64,000 bases of DNA from Sporolactobacillus sp. THM19-2 (GCF_004153195.1 NZ_SEMC01000005.1:124001-188000), one strand, 5' to 3'. Positions 54,638 through 64,000 are shown, counted from the first letter of the stretch. Notes: generated by a model not told the origin, from the sequence alone. Numbers and translations are program-made.

Positions 54638-55522
54638 GTGACAGCAATCAATGCAAAACTTGTTAAAGAGCTTCGTGATCTTACCGGTGCAGGTATTATG
54701 GATTGCAAGCGCGCACTGACGGAAACAGACGGGGATATTAAGAAAGCAATCGATGTCCTTCGTGAAAAAGGAATTGCGAAGGCAGCCAAAAAGTCGGGCC
54801 GTGTTGCCGCTGAAGGCTTGACTGAAATTAAAGTTGAAGGAAATAAAGCTGTGGCACTGGAAGTCAATTCTGAAACGGACTTTGTGGCAAAAAATAATGA
54901 ATTTAAACAGTTGCTGGATAAGCTTGCCGGACACCTTCTGAAGGAAGAGCCGGCTGACGTTGAGGAAGCACTGGGCCAGAAACTGGCGGGTACAGAGGGT
55001 ACTGTCGCCGATTATATTACATCGGCTATTGCCAAAATTGGTGAAAAAATTGCCCTGCGCCGTTTCAAAGTGATTCACAAAAAGGATACGGATATATTTG
55101 GTGCGTATCTGCATATGGGTGGGCGGATTGCCGCTCTTGTCAGCCTGACCGGAGAAAATGAATCGGTGGCAAAGGATGTGGCGATGCACATAGCAGCCAT
55201 TAAACCTCAATATCTCACGGAGAAGGAAATTCCCGATGATATTGTCACACATGAAAAAGAAGTCCTGAAACAGGAAGCGCTGGGTGAAGGAAAGCCGGAA
55301 AACATCGTTGAAAAAATGGTTACAGGACGGCTGAAAAAGTTCTTTAAGGAAATTTGCCTCGTTGACCAGCCTTTCGTTAAGGACGGAGATATTACAGTAA
55401 AGGAATTTCTGAAACAGAATCATGCAGAGGTAAACGCTTTTGTCCGGTATGAAGTAGGCGAGGGAATTGAGAAGAAAGCAGAAAATTTTGCTGATGAAGT
55501 CAAAGCACAAATGAAGCAATAA
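54638..55522 (+). CDS. tsf: Elongation factor Ts
   Basis: 294 residues. Nucleotide-exchange factor for EF-Tu. N-terminal UBA-like domain with [20 protein letters not shown], the EF-Ts signature [13 protein letters not shown], and the C-terminal [20 protein letters not shown] 54638 follows AGGAGG (54625-54630) by 7 bases. The frame is open from 54572, but that part is the hairpin. Confidence 0.97.
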   Translation: MTAINAKLVKELRDLTGAGIMDCKRALTETDGDIKKAIDVLREKGIAKAAKKSGRVAAEGLTEIKVEGNKAVALEVNSETDFVAKNNEFKQLLDKLAGHLLKEEPADVEEALGQKLAGTEGTVADYITSAIAKIGEKIALRRFKVIHKKDTDIFGAYLHMGGRIAALVSLTGENESVAKDVAMHIAAIKPQYLTEKEIPDDIVTHEKEVLKQEALGEGKPENIVEKMVTGRLKKFFKEICLVDQPFVKDGDITVKEFLKQNHAEVNAFVRYEVGEGIEKKAENFADEVKAQMKQ

Positions 55523-55573
55523 TCTGCATCTGCAGGTTTGCCGGTCAGGCACCCTGCTATAACGGGTCAACAT

Positions 55574-55607
55574 AAACGGGGCACACTTCACGTGTCCCGT
55601 TTTTTAA
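55574..55607 (+). terminator. Rho-independent terminator after tsf
   Basis: ACGGGGCAC (55576-55584) with GTGTCCCGT (55592-55600, one G-U), then TTTTT. A strong terminator 26 bases before the pyrH start; pyrH must rely on readthrough or an unseen promoter. Confidence 0.85.
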
Positions 55608-55632
55608 AAAGTGTACAGAGGGGTAGATGAAG

Positions 55633-56358
55633 ATGACCGAGAAAGCCAAATATAAACGGGTGATCTTGAAATTAAGCGGAGAGGCATTGGCCGGATCGAG
55701 TGGCTTCGGCATTGATCCGAAGGTGATCCGCTCGATTACGAAGCAGGTGAAAGAGGTTGTAGAGCTGAACGTGGAGGTAGCGATCGTTGTCGGAGCCGGA
55801 AATATCTGGCGTGGGAAAAACGGGAGCGAAATGGGCATGGATCGTGCTCAGGCTGATTATATGGGCATGCTGGCAACCGTTCTTAATGCGCTTGCACTTC
55901 AGGACAGTCTCGAAAGTCTGGGTGTTGGAACACGTGTCCAGACTTCGATAGAGATGCGTCAGGTCGCTGAGCCCTATATTCGCCGGAAGGCTATCCGTCA
56001 CCTTGAAAAGGGCAGAGTTGTCATTTTTGCAGCCGGAACCGGTAATCCATATTTCTCGACAGACACAACAGCAGCACTGAGGGCTGCTGAGATTGAGGCA
56101 GATGTGATATTAATGGCTAAAAACGATGTGGATGGGGTTTATTCGGCTGATCCTAAAGTAGATAAATCCGCAAAAAAATATAAGGAAATTTCCTATCTCA
56201 GAGTCCTTAATGATGGCCTGCAGGTTATGGATTCTACAGCTTCGTCTTTAAGCATGGATAATAACATCCCATTAGTTGTATTCTCACTCGGGCAAGAAGG
56301 AAATATTAAACGAGCCGTTCTTGGTGAAGATATCGGCACAGTCGTAAAGGGGAGATAA
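55633..56358 (+). CDS. pyrH: UMP kinase
   Basis: 241 residues. Makes UDP from UMP; amino-acid-kinase fold, hexameric in bacteria. It has [44 protein letters not shown] and [18 protein letters not shown] 55633 is 9 bases after GAGGGG (55618-55623); ATG 55627 is too close. Two bases separate it from frr. Confidence 0.97.
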   Translation: MTEKAKYKRVILKLSGEALAGSSGFGIDPKVIRSITKQVKEVVELNVEVAIVVGAGNIWRGKNGSEMGMDRAQADYMGMLATVLNALALQDSLESLGVGTRVQTSIEMRQVAEPYIRRKAIRHLEKGRVVIFAAGTGNPYFSTDTTAALRAAEIEADVILMAKNDVDGVYSADPKVDKSAKKYKEISYLRVLNDGLQVMDSTASSLSMDNNIPLVVFSLGQEGNIKRAVLGEDIGTVVKGR

Positions 56359-56360
56359 AC

Positions 56361-56921
56361 ATGGCTCAAAAAGATGTGCTCAATGAAGCAGAAGAAAAGA
56401 TGGAAAAAACAGTGAAGGCGTTTCGGCGTGAACTGGTAACAATCCGGGCCGGCCGCGCAAATCCTTCCATTTTGAACAAAGTCACGGTAGAATATTATGG
56501 AGTTGAAACACCATTAAAGCAGATTGCTTCCATCTCTGCTCCGGAAGCCCGTCTTTTGGTGATTCAGCCCTATGATCGTTCATCTATTGCGAATATCGAA
56601 CGTGGTATCCTTAAATCAGACCTGGGCATCACTCCAGTGAATGATGGAGCTGTTATCCGGATTCAGATCCCGGCACTGACTGAGGAAAGACGGGCAGAAC
56701 TTGTAAAACTTGTCGGGAAATTTGCCGAAGAAGCCAAAGTCGCCGTTCGAAATGTCCGTCGCGAAGCCAATGACCAGGTCAGGAAAATGGAAAAAAATAA
56801 TGAACTGACGAAAGACGATGTCAGAGCTGCCGAAGAAGACATTCAGAAAATGACCGATAAAACGATTGAAAAGATTGATCAGATAACCGCTGACAAAGAA
56901 AAAGAAATGAAGGCTATTTAA
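56361..56921 (+). CDS. frr: Ribosome recycling factor
   Basis: 186 residues. Splits post-termination ribosomes with EF-G; it mimics tRNA shape. Family features: [34 protein letters not shown], and the long three-helix bundle with [23 protein letters not shown] 56361 lies two bases after the pyrH stop, with AAGGGGAG before it. Confidence 0.98.
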   Translation: MAQKDVLNEAEEKMEKTVKAFRRELVTIRAGRANPSILNKVTVEYYGVETPLKQIASISAPEARLLVIQPYDRSSIANIERGILKSDLGITPVNDGAVIRIQIPALTEERRAELVKLVGKFAEEAKVAVRNVRREANDQVRKMEKNNELTKDDVRAAEEDIQKMTDKTIEKIDQITADKEKEMKAI

Positions 56922-57003
56922 ATAAACTGTCTTTCAGGCAACATGACTCATCACGGCTGAACCGGGCAGTTCTGATTTCAGAGCAGATTATGGGGGAAAT
57001 ACG

Positions 57004-57795
57004 ATGTTTAGGAAACTTTCCTTGAATAAAACAGACATGGCGGAATACCATAAGCAGCTTTCATCGGATGCGCAGAAAATTCCTGAACATGTGGCCATCA
57101 TTATGGATGGAAATGGACGCTGGGCGCAAAAACGCAGTCTTCCGCGGGTCTCCGGACACAGAGAGGCATTAAAAACCATAAAAAGAGTGACTCTGGAAGC
57201 ACAACGGCTCGGTGTCAAGGTACTGACCTTATACGCTTTTTCGACAGAAAACTGGAAAAGGCCGAAATCAGAAGTTGACTTTTTGATGAAACTGCCTCAG
57301 CAATTTCTAAATACTTATCTGGTCGAACTGATTGAAAATAATGTCCAGGTTCGCGTGATGGGGGACATGACTCGGATCCCGCAGTATACGATGCGTGCTG
57401 TTTCTCAGGCTGTTGAACAGACAAAATCAAATACAGGACTGATTCTGAACTTTGCTTTGAATTACGGAAGCCACTCTGAGATTGTCTCAGCTGTAAAAAA
57501 AATGGTTCAGGACGTGCAGGCCCGAAAACTGGACCCTGAGTCGATCGATGAAGACCTGTTAGCTGATTACATGCTCAGCCCGGCTCTCCCGGATCCGGAT
57601 TTGCTGATACGTACGGGCGGAGAATTACGTCTCAGTAATTTTATGCTCTGGCAGCTTGCGTATACGGAACTGTATTTCACAGACACGTTCTGGCCGGATT
57701 TCAACGAAGAAGATTTACGTAAGGCGGTCCGTGAATTTGCCTGCAGACAGCGTAGATTCGGTGGCCTTAACGGAAAGGGTGGAGATAATAAATGA
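57004..57795 (+). CDS. uppS: Undecaprenyl diphosphate synthase UppS
   Basis: 263 residues. cis-Prenyltransferase making the C55 carrier lipid for wall synthesis. Catalytic Asp35 in AIIMDGNGRWA; YAFSTENWKRP; DLLIRTGGELRLSNFMLWQ; final FGGL. ATG 57004 follows GGGGGAA. The 82-base gap after frr shows no supported promoter or terminator. Overlaps cdsA by 4 bases (ATGA). Confidence 0.97.
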   Translation: MFRKLSLNKTDMAEYHKQLSSDAQKIPEHVAIIMDGNGRWAQKRSLPRVSGHREALKTIKRVTLEAQRLGVKVLTLYAFSTENWKRPKSEVDFLMKLPQQFLNTYLVELIENNVQVRVMGDMTRIPQYTMRAVSQAVEQTKSNTGLILNFALNYGSHSEIVSAVKKMVQDVQARKLDPESIDEDLLADYMLSPALPDPDLLIRTGGELRLSNFMLWQLAYTELYFTDTFWPDFNEEDLRKAVREFACRQRRFGGLNGKGGDNK

Positions 57796-58583
57796 AGCAG
57801 AGGGTACTGACAGGTGTTGTAGCAGGTGCACTGTATCTCGCCTTCCTTCTCTATGGTTCCTATCCGTTCGCCATTATGGCTGCGATGATTGCGGGGATTG
57901 CTTTTACGGAAACGGCTCTCATGGACAGGATGAAATATTCATCCGGCCCTGTGCTGATTGGGATGTTTTTTGTTATAGCCATCGTTCTTTTCCCTTTTTT
58001 TTCGGACAAAGGTTCCTTTGAAGTGCTGTTCATCAGGCTATTGATTCTGTTCATTCTTGTCATGGCGGTCATGACTTTCTTTTCAAAAAATCATTTTGAT
58101 TATACACAGGCAGCTTATCTGACTTTTTCTGCCCTTTACATAAGCATTCCTTTTTATCTACTTGTCCAGATGCGCTTCCATAGTCTGGCACTTGTCCTTT
58201 TTGTGCAGATCACCATCTGGGCGACCGACAGCGGGGCCTACTTTGTCGGAAGGTCGTTTGGAAAACACAAGCTTGCTCCGCATATCAGTCCGAACAAAAC
58301 CATTGAAGGCTCGGCAGGAGCAATTATTGTGGCCCTACTGACAGCTATCATTTTTCAGCTGATTGCACCGGCTATGGTGTTCCATTCATGGTTTGAACTA
58401 TTCATAGCAGCGCTGATTATCTCTGTCGCCGGTCAAATGGGAGATCTTGTTGAATCAGCGGTTAAACGCCACTTCAACGTCAAGGATTCCGGATCAATTC
58501 TTCCCGGTCACGGCGGGCTGTTTGATCGATTTGACAGTCTGATTTTTGTGCTGCCTTTATTATATTTGACCGGTATTATCTGA
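57792..58583 (+). CDS. cdsA: Phosphatidate cytidylyltransferase CdsA
   Basis: 263 residues, about eight membrane helices. Makes CDP-diacylglycerol for phospholipids. The signature is intact: ESAVKRHFNVKDSG followed by LPGHGGLFDRFDS. Also TIWATDSGAYFVGRSFGKHK and ISPNKTIEGSAG. Coupled to uppS by overlap. Confidence 0.96.
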   Translation: MKQRVLTGVVAGALYLAFLLYGSYPFAIMAAMIAGIAFTETALMDRMKYSSGPVLIGMFFVIAIVLFPFFSDKGSFEVLFIRLLILFILVMAVMTFFSKNHFDYTQAAYLTFSALYISIPFYLLVQMRFHSLALVLFVQITIWATDSGAYFVGRSFGKHKLAPHISPNKTIEGSAGAIIVALLTAIIFQLIAPAMVFHSWFELFIAALIISVAGQMGDLVESAVKRHFNVKDSGSILPGHGGLFDRFDSLIFVLPLLYLTGII

Positions 58584-58603
58584 TATATATGGAGGGATGA
58601 TCA

Positions 58604-59752
58604 TTGAAGCGCATCAGTCTGCTTGGTGCCACAGGATCTGTAGGCACACAGACGCTGGCTGTGGTCAGGGAACACCCGGAAGAATTCACAGTCAGTGCCT
58701 TTTCTTTTGGTGAGAATATAGACACTGCCCTCCCGCTGATTAAGGAATTTAAGCCGGAACTGGTCGCTGTTAAAAACAGGCGAACTGCGGAGCAGATCCG
58801 GACGATGTTACCCGGTCATACAACACTTGTATATGGGCTTAAAGGGATGGTAGAAGCGGCAGCCTGGCCAAACAGTGACATGCTCATAAATGCCGTACTT
58901 GGCAGCATTGGTCTTGAACCAACGCTTGCGGCAATTGAAGCAGGGAAAACGATCGGATTAGCCAATAAAGAAACACTGGTGACGGCCGGTCATCTTGTTA
59001 TGAAGGCTGCTGAAAAATCAGGATCAGCAATTATTCCTGTTGACAGTGAACATTCTGCAATCTTTCAGTCGATGCTGGGTCAGGATCGCTCTGCCGTAAC
59101 GAGACTGATTCTGACTGCTTCAGGAGGCAGTTTCCGTGATAAAACGCGCAAAGAACTGAAAGGTGTAACAGTTGCTGAAGCGCTGAATCATCCGAATTGG
59201 TCCATGGGCGCAAAAATTACAGTTGATACGGCAACAATGATCAATAAAGGGCTTGAAGTGATAGAGGCGCACTGGCTTTTTCACATGCCATATGACAGAA
59301 TTGAAACAGTCATTCACAGAGAAAGTATTGTTCATTCTCTTGTTGAATATACTGATCATAGTCTGATTGCTCAGCTGGGTCTTCCCAGTATGCTGGTTCC
59401 GATTCAATTTGCGCTGACTTACCCCCGCAGACTTGAACTCAGGCAAACAAAAAGGTTAAACTTATGGAAAACAGGGACGCTCCATTTTCAGAAAGTAGAC
59501 AGGCAGAGGTATCCGGCTGTATCACTCGCTTATGAAGCCGGGCGTGCCGGCGGCTCGATGCCGACCGTCCTGAACGCAGCAAATGAAGTTGCTGTGGAGG
59601 CTTTTCTTGAGGGACGGATTCCGTTTCTTGAAATAGAACCATTAATTGAACGGGCACTGGAACAGCATCAGGTCATTCCGGAACCGGATCTGGAAACTAT
59701 TGAAGAGACGGACCGGCTGACACGTCACTTTGTATGCGGATTGATCAAGTAA
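58604..59752 (+). CDS. dxr: 1-deoxy-D-xylulose 5-phosphate reductoisomerase
   Basis: 382 residues. Second step of the MEP isoprenoid pathway, feeding UppS. NADPH-binding [13 protein letters not shown] (6-18), [13 protein letters not shown], metal/substrate [13 protein letters not shown], and [19 protein letters not shown]. The start is TTG 58604, 6 bases after GGAGGGA; no ATG is near. The presence of dxr implies the MEP route to isoprenoids. Confidence 0.97.
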   Translation: MKRISLLGATGSVGTQTLAVVREHPEEFTVSAFSFGENIDTALPLIKEFKPELVAVKNRRTAEQIRTMLPGHTTLVYGLKGMVEAAAWPNSDMLINAVLGSIGLEPTLAAIEAGKTIGLANKETLVTAGHLVMKAAEKSGSAIIPVDSEHSAIFQSMLGQDRSAVTRLILTASGGSFRDKTRKELKGVTVAEALNHPNWSMGAKITVDTATMINKGLEVIEAHWLFHMPYDRIETVIHRESIVHSLVEYTDHSLIAQLGLPSMLVPIQFALTYPRRLELRQTKRLNLWKTGTLHFQKVDRQRYPAVSLAYEAGRAGGSMPTVLNAANEVAVEAFLEGRIPFLEIEPLIERALEQHQVIPEPDLETIEETDRLTRHFVCGLIK

Positions 59753-59761
59753 GGAGCAGAG

Positions 59762-61030
59762 GTGAAAGATGTGGAAACATTGCTCGTCGTTGTGATCATT
59801 TTCGGGCTTCTCGTCTCGATTCATGAGCTTGGGCACTTATGGGTTGCAAAAAAATTCGGGATACTTTGCCGTGAATATGCCATTGGTTTCGGGCCCAAAA
59901 TTTTTGCAGCCAAAAAGGGTGAGACCGTTTATACCCTGCGATTACTTCCCATCGGCGGTTATGTACGGATGGCAGGTGAGGACCCGGAAATTGTTGAAAT
60001 TAAGCCCGGACAAAATGTTGGACTTTATTTTAATGAGGCCGGGCAGGTAACAAGAATAACAACCGATCATCCGGAGAAATATCCTGATGCGCGTTTTTTG
60101 ACGGTTGAACACTGCGATCTGGAAAAAGATCTCTTTATTTCCGGTTATGAGGAAGAAGACGGGCCATTAAAGCGCTATGATCTGAACGATAAGGCCACCT
60201 ATGTGACCGATAATCAGGACTTTCAGATATCCCCGCTGGACAGGCAGTTCGCTTCAAAATCGGTTCTTGCCCGCTTTTTAACTGTTTTTGCCGGACCGTT
60301 CATGAATTTGCTGCTTGCTGTTTTGATTTTTATTATTTATTTCAGTATCCAGGGAGTTCCGTCCGACGCGCCGAGAATGGGGAAGATAGTGGATAATTAT
60401 CCTGCTCAGGAAGCCGGGCTCAGGGAAAATGACCGGGTCATCAGTATCGATCAGAAAAAAGTGAACAACTGGCAGGATATTGTTTCCTATATCGGCGCCC
60501 GTCCAAACAAACAAATGACTTTTAATATTGAAAGAAATGGAAAAATACATCATATGGATGTTACAGCCGGCCATAGAAAAGCTGAAAAGGGTATGGAAGG
60601 GGTTGTCGGTGTATATCCGCCAACACGCCATTCTATACCAGCATCACTCGGAGCCGGCGTGACTCAGACATATTACTGGATTAAAATGGAGCTGGCCGCG
60701 CTGAAAATGATGGTAACCGGCGGGTTCAGTCTGGATCAGCTTGCAGGACCTGTCGGAATCTATAATGCGACAGGACAGGTTGTTTCACAGGGCTTCATGA
60801 TCGTATTGAACTGGGCGGCATTTCTGAGTGTCAATCTGGCGGTCATTAACCTTCTGCCTCTTCCTGCACTGGACGGAGGCAGACTGACGTTTCTGATTAT
60901 CGAAGGGGTACGCGGCAAGCCGGTGGAGCCTCAGAAGGAAGCTATGGTGCATTTCATTGGATTCGCCTTTTTGATGTTACTCATGCTGCTTGTGACCTGG
61001 AATGATATACAAAATATTTTTACACGCTGA
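59762..61030 (+). CDS. rseP: Site-2 metalloprotease RseP (RasP/YluC)
   Basis: 422 residues. Intramembrane zinc protease that cleaves anti-sigma factors and signal-peptide remnants. HELGH (His21, Glu22, His25) in the first membrane helix, PDZ domain about 200-290 (VDNYPAQEAGLRENDRVISI), and NLLPLPALDGGRL in the third helix supplying the metal Asp. GTG 59762 follows AAGGAGC by 7 bases. Confidence 0.96.
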   Translation: MKDVETLLVVVIIFGLLVSIHELGHLWVAKKFGILCREYAIGFGPKIFAAKKGETVYTLRLLPIGGYVRMAGEDPEIVEIKPGQNVGLYFNEAGQVTRITTDHPEKYPDARFLTVEHCDLEKDLFISGYEEEDGPLKRYDLNDKATYVTDNQDFQISPLDRQFASKSVLARFLTVFAGPFMNLLLAVLIFIIYFSIQGVPSDAPRMGKIVDNYPAQEAGLRENDRVISIDQKKVNNWQDIVSYIGARPNKQMTFNIERNGKIHHMDVTAGHRKAEKGMEGVVGVYPPTRHSIPASLGAGVTQTYYWIKMELAALKMMVTGGFSLDQLAGPVGIYNATGQVVSQGFMIVLNWAAFLSVNLAVINLLPLPALDGGRLTFLIIEGVRGKPVEPQKEAMVHFIGFAFLMLLMLLVTWNDIQNIFTR

Positions 61031-61066
61031 TCCTTTAACTATTGATATATTGATGGGGTGCTGTGG

Positions 61067-62713
61067 ATGAAACAAAGCCAAATGTTTATACCGACTCTGA
61101 AAGAAGTGCCGTCTGATGCGGAGTCGGTCAGCCACCAGCTGCTGCTTCGGGGCGGATTTATTCGCCAGAATGCAGCTGGGATCTATTCTTATCTTCCCCT
61201 TGGGTATAAAGTGATAAAGAAAATTGAACAGATTATCCGTGAGGAAATGGACAGAATCGGCGCCCAGGAGCTTCTGATGCCTGCCATGCAGCCCGCGGAA
61301 CTTTGGCATGAATCCGGAAGATGGGATGTATATGGTCCGGAACTGATGCGTCTGAAGGACCGGCACGGCCGGTATTTTGCCATGGGAGCAACCGGTGAAG
61401 AACTGGTGACAAGCCTGGTCAGGGATACATTAAATACGTATAAAAAGCTGCCCATGACTCTGTATCAGATTCAGACAAAATACAGGGATGAGAAGCGTCC
61501 GCGTTTTGGTCTGCTTCGCGGGCGTGAATTTATTATGAAGGACGCATACTCTTTTCATGCAGATGAAAAAACGCTGGATGATGCTTACTGGGCTATGTAT
61601 CATGCGTATCGGCGTATTTTTGACCGGTGTGGATTAAAGTATCGTGCTGTACTTGCCGACTCAGGTGCCATGGGTGGAAAAGATACACATGAATTCCAGG
61701 CACTGGCCGATATAGGTGAGGATACGATTGCGTACTCTGATCAGTCGGATTATGCAGCAAATCTTGAAATGGCAGCGACCGGACCTGTTGTTCATGTGCC
61801 TCAGAAGGAAGCGGCCCCTCTTGAAAAAGATCAGGGGTATCAGGCAGAGGATCAACAACAGCTTGTTTCGGCCTCATGGTTTAAGACACGAACGGAAACC
61901 GTCCTGGTCTTCACACGTGCAGATGACGAAGTGAATGAAGTTAAAGTGAAAAACGCCCTGGGAGCAGATTTGATTGAACCCATTGCAAAAGATCAGATTC
62001 CCGCCCTCTCGGCACTTTCTGAAGAAACCCGCGTTCTTGCTGATCATGGCGTTGCCACCTGCACGCATGCAGAAGTCTATGATTCTGTCGATGATATGAC
62101 ATATAAACACGTGGATATGAAAAGAGACTTTCATGTAGAGGCTTTTGAAGATCTTCGTTTTATTAAAGAGGGCGATCCATCCCCGGATGGGAAAGGAACC
62201 ATACATTTTGCCAAGGGGATAGAAGTCGGTCAGGTTTTTAAACTGGGTACAAAATACTCGGAAGCCATGAATGCTTTATTCCTTGACGATAAAGGAAAAA
62301 GCAAGCCCCTGATTATGGGCTGTTACGGAATAGGGGTCTCCCGGACATTATCTGCTATCTGTGAGCAGTATCATGATGATAAAGGGATGATCTGGCCAAA
62401 ATCTCTTGCCCCTTTTGCCATACATTTGATTACCATGAATCCGAAAAAGGAAGATCAGAAAAACTTGTCCGCGCTTATTTATAAGCAGTTAACTGATCTT
62501 GGTTTCGATGTCTTATGGGACGACCGAAAAGAACGTCCGGGGGTTAAATTTGCAGACAGTGAACTGATTGGCTGCCCGGTTCAGGTGGTCGTCGGGAAAA
62601 AAGCATCGGACCATATCGTCGAAGCAGGGGGAAGAAAAGAAGGTCACCGTGAACTATGCACCGTGAGCGAACTCAACAAAACGATTGAAACGATACTTGA
62701 TAAAGAGAAGTGA
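61067..62713 (+). CDS. proS: Prolyl-tRNA synthetase (bacterial type)
   Basis: 548 residues, class II. Motif 1 region LPLGYKVIKKIEQIIREEM, motif 2 IQTKYRDEKRPRFGLLRGRE with FIMKDAYSFH, a central editing (INS) domain (about 230-390), motif 3 GCYGIGVSRTLSAI, and the C-terminal anticodon domain (KERPGVKFADSELIG). The usual GPTHEE stretch is GATGEE here (107-112): the Thr and Glu of the TXE loop remain, Pro and His are replaced. ATG 61067 follows GGGGTG; GTG 61058 lies in that site. No T-box is present. Confidence 0.96.
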   Translation: MKQSQMFIPTLKEVPSDAESVSHQLLLRGGFIRQNAAGIYSYLPLGYKVIKKIEQIIREEMDRIGAQELLMPAMQPAELWHESGRWDVYGPELMRLKDRHGRYFAMGATGEELVTSLVRDTLNTYKKLPMTLYQIQTKYRDEKRPRFGLLRGREFIMKDAYSFHADEKTLDDAYWAMYHAYRRIFDRCGLKYRAVLADSGAMGGKDTHEFQALADIGEDTIAYSDQSDYAANLEMAATGPVVHVPQKEAAPLEKDQGYQAEDQQQLVSASWFKTRTETVLVFTRADDEVNEVKVKNALGADLIEPIAKDQIPALSALSEETRVLADHGVATCTHAEVYDSVDDMTYKHVDMKRDFHVEAFEDLRFIKEGDPSPDGKGTIHFAKGIEVGQVFKLGTKYSEAMNALFLDDKGKSKPLIMGCYGIGVSRTLSAICEQYHDDKGMIWPKSLAPFAIHLITMNPKKEDQKNLSALIYKQLTDLGFDVLWDDRKERPGVKFADSELIGCPVQVVVGKKASDHIVEAGGRKEGHRELCTVSELNKTIETILDKEK

Positions 62714-62739
62714 TTGGAGCATCTGGCAGGGGTTCAGCA

Positions 62740-62774
62740 GGGAGCCATTATTAAATGGCTCCCTCTCTCTGTTT
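62740..62774 (+). terminator. Rho-independent terminator after proS
   Basis: GGGAGCCATT (62740-62749), loop ATTA, AATGGCTCCC (62754-62763): a perfect 10-bp stem followed by the pyrimidine run TCTCTCTGTTT. Confidence 0.8.
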
Positions 62775-62779
62775 CAACG

Positions 62780-62960
62780 GCATGACAGCTGATGCAGGAT
62801 GTCATGCGTTCGCTGCGGATCTGGTTCAGGACAAGAACCCGGGAGGAAATAGATCAGTGACGACATGTCATCAAATTCGAACAGGGGGCCCTGTTTCGCT
62901 TATTGCTGATTAGCTGAAAAACGATTAAACTGAAAAACATAAAGTTATTAATCTGAAAAA
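62780..62960 (+). other. Intergenic region before polC with palindromes and direct repeats
   Basis: No ORF. GCATGACA (62780-62787)/TGTCATGC (62800-62807) and AACAGGG (62880-62886)/CCCTGTT (62889-62895) are perfect inverted repeats. CTGAAAA(A/C) recurs at 62914, 62930 and 62953. Confidence 0.6.
62903..62931 (+). promoter_or_regulatory. Candidate sigma-A promoter of polC
   Basis: TTGCTG (62903-62908), 17 bases, TAAACT (62926-62931). A weaker match than the other promoters listed, but well placed after the proS terminator. Confidence 0.4.
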
Positions 62961-63010
62961 GTGTGATGACAGATCATAAACAGGAAATTTCACAGGAGGG
63001 AGATTTTCAG

Positions 63011-64000
63011 ATGAGCGAACCGATGAGCAAGGCTGACAGATGGTCGGTTCTGATGCAGCAGATCGAAACCCCTGATGAGTGGAAGGACAGTTACTTTCTT
63101 CATGGAGAGATCGTGAAATTGACTGTCTTTCGACATGAACATAAGTGGCACTTTGATTTTCTTCTGGACCATATCCTTCCCTCACAGATTTTTGAGTGGA
63201 TCGAGAGCAGCCTGGAGAAGCACTTTAACCGTATTGTACCCACAATAACCTGTTCCATTCAGGCCAGATCAGACGAGGGTGCAGAACGCCTGGTCGAACA
63301 ATACTGGCCGAGAGTTTCCAGTCAGCTGGTAACCCGCTTTCCTGCACTTAAAAGCAGTCTTTCGGTACAGAAACCTGCCGCAGACGGACACAGACTGACA
63401 TTGACGGCAACCAATGAAGCAGAAGCCGCCCTGATGAAACGCAAGCTTCCTCACGCCCTGAATCAGCAGCTGAAATCATTCGGTTTTCCGCCGTTTACCG
63501 TAAATGTAGCCATTAATGCGGATCAGAAGTCAAAAGCCTACGATTCTTTTATCAGGCAGAAAGAAGCAGAGGATCATCAGAAAGTCGTGGAGGCCATGAT
63601 CGAACGCAAAAAGAACAAAGAAGCCCAGGGGAAGCCGGATGATGGCCCCTTCAAGATCGGTTATGACATCCACGATGAACCGGTTTCTATTGAAACCATA
63701 CAGGATGAAGAGCGGCGGATCACGATTCAGGGGTATGTGTTTGATGCTGAAACAAGGGAGCTCAGAAGCGGAAGAACGCTCCTGATCTTTAAAATCACTG
63801 ATTACACAGATTCCCTTATGGTCAAATCCTTTTCTCGTGATAAAGAGGATGCTGAACGGTTCAGAAACCTGAAAAAAGGATTGTGGCTTAAAGTACGCGG
63901 GGGCATACAGAATGACAATTTTGTACACGATCTCGTGATGATTGCGAACGATATCGAAGAAATTCCCGCACATAAAACCATGGATCAGGCTCCGTCCGGA
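63011..64000 (+). CDS. polC: DNA polymerase III alpha subunit, PolC type (5' part)
   Basis: Replicative polymerase of Gram-positive bacteria; the first 330 codons are here and the frame stays open to the window end. ATG 63011 follows AGGAGGGA (62994-63001) by 9 bases. The N-terminal domain (1-200) includes LHGEIVKLTVFRHEHKWHFD and LPSQIFEWIESSL. A KIGYDI-x-DEP linker follows at about 213, then an OB-fold (about 234-325) with RITIQGYVFDAETRELRSGR, LLIFKITDYTDSLMVKSFSR. The exonuclease, PHP and polymerase parts lie beyond the window. Confidence 0.95.
   Translation, partial: MSEPMSKADRWSVLMQQIETPDEWKDSYFLHGEIVKLTVFRHEHKWHFDFLLDHILPSQIFEWIESSLEKHFNRIVPTITCSIQARSDEGAERLVEQYWPRVSSQLVTRFPALKSSLSVQKPAADGHRLTLTATNEAEAALMKRKLPHALNQQLKSFGFPPFTVNVAINADQKSKAYDSFIRQKEAEDHQKVVEAMIERKKNKEAQGKPDDGPFKIGYDIHDEPVSIETIQDEERRITIQGYVFDAETRELRSGRTLLIFKITDYTDSLMVKSFSRDKEDAERFRNLKKGLWLKVRGGIQNDNFVHDLVMIANDIEEIPAHKTMDQAPSG

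Noticed and set aside
54623-55591. 322-codon open frame on the minus strand across tsf
   Set aside because: It mirrors the whole of tsf, is rich in Phe/Cys/His as shadow frames are, has no ribosome site and matches no family.
1-64000. CRISPR arrays, tRNA/rRNA genes, insertion sequences, prophage or attachment sites
   Set aside because: None seen: no regularly spaced repeats, no transposase or integrase frames, and gene order is continuous with the Bacillales core.

Overview
The window is a stretch of core chromosome from a motile, low-to-moderate GC Bacillota of the order Bacillales. The support is gene order and content. It follows the Bacillus subtilis order fapR-(plsX)-fabDG-acpA-rnc-smc-ftsY-ylxM-ffh-rpsP-rimM-trmD-rplS-rbgA-rnhB-ylqGH-sucCD-dprA-topA-trmFO-hslVU-codY-fla/che-rpsB-tsf-pyrH-frr-uppS-cdsA-dxr-rseP-proS-polC almost gene for gene. 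It also carries typically Gram-positive functions: CodY, SwrB, SwrD, the CheC/CheD/FliY chemotaxis set, a 273-residue FlgE and PolC. The family is not certain; a Sporolactobacillaceae-like genome is an impression, not a demonstrated result. All 68 genes read on the + strand. No rRNA, tRNA, IS element, prophage or CRISPR array is visible, and no gene is interrupted internally; the first (fapR) and last (polC) are cut by the window ends.

Layout. 1-3.2 kb: end of fapR, fatty-acid synthesis genes fabD, fabG and acpP, then rnc. 3.2-9.7 kb: chromosome condensation (smc) and membrane protein targeting (ftsY, ylxM, ffh). 9.7-13.7 kb: ribosome and tRNA maturation (rpsP, rimM, trmD, rplS, rbgA) and rnhB. 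13.7-15.5 kb: an orphan FliK-like/FlhB-C-like pair (ylqG, ylqH). 15.5-18 kb: succinyl-CoA synthetase. 18-25.6 kb: dprA, topA, trmFO, hslVU, codY. 26-53.6 kb: one almost gapless fla/che operon of 33 genes: rod/basal body, C-ring, export gate, hook, chemotaxis, SigD and SwrB. It starts from a single visible sigma-A promoter just before flgB. 53.7-57 kb: rpsB, tsf, pyrH and frr behind a strong promoter and structured leader. 57-62.7 kb: envelope and isoprenoid genes uppS, cdsA, dxr, rseP, then proS. 63-64 kb: 5' end of polC.

I found no wholly unknown system. The points worth a second look are local departures from the family or locus norm. (1) A 131-residue in-frame tandem duplication in FliK. 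(2) A one-residue insertion next to the phosphoacceptor Asp of the CheB receiver, with loss of the usual Pro. (3) A TXE loop reading GATGEE instead of GPTHEE in ProRS. (4) Three genes absent from their usual slots: plsX, khpA(-ylqD) and xerC. (5) A leader before hslVU-codY with two mutually exclusive 7-bp pairings. (6) A cluster of perfect inverted repeats before the fla/che promoter. (7) An HslV N-terminus without the Ser reported as nucleophile in B. subtilis.
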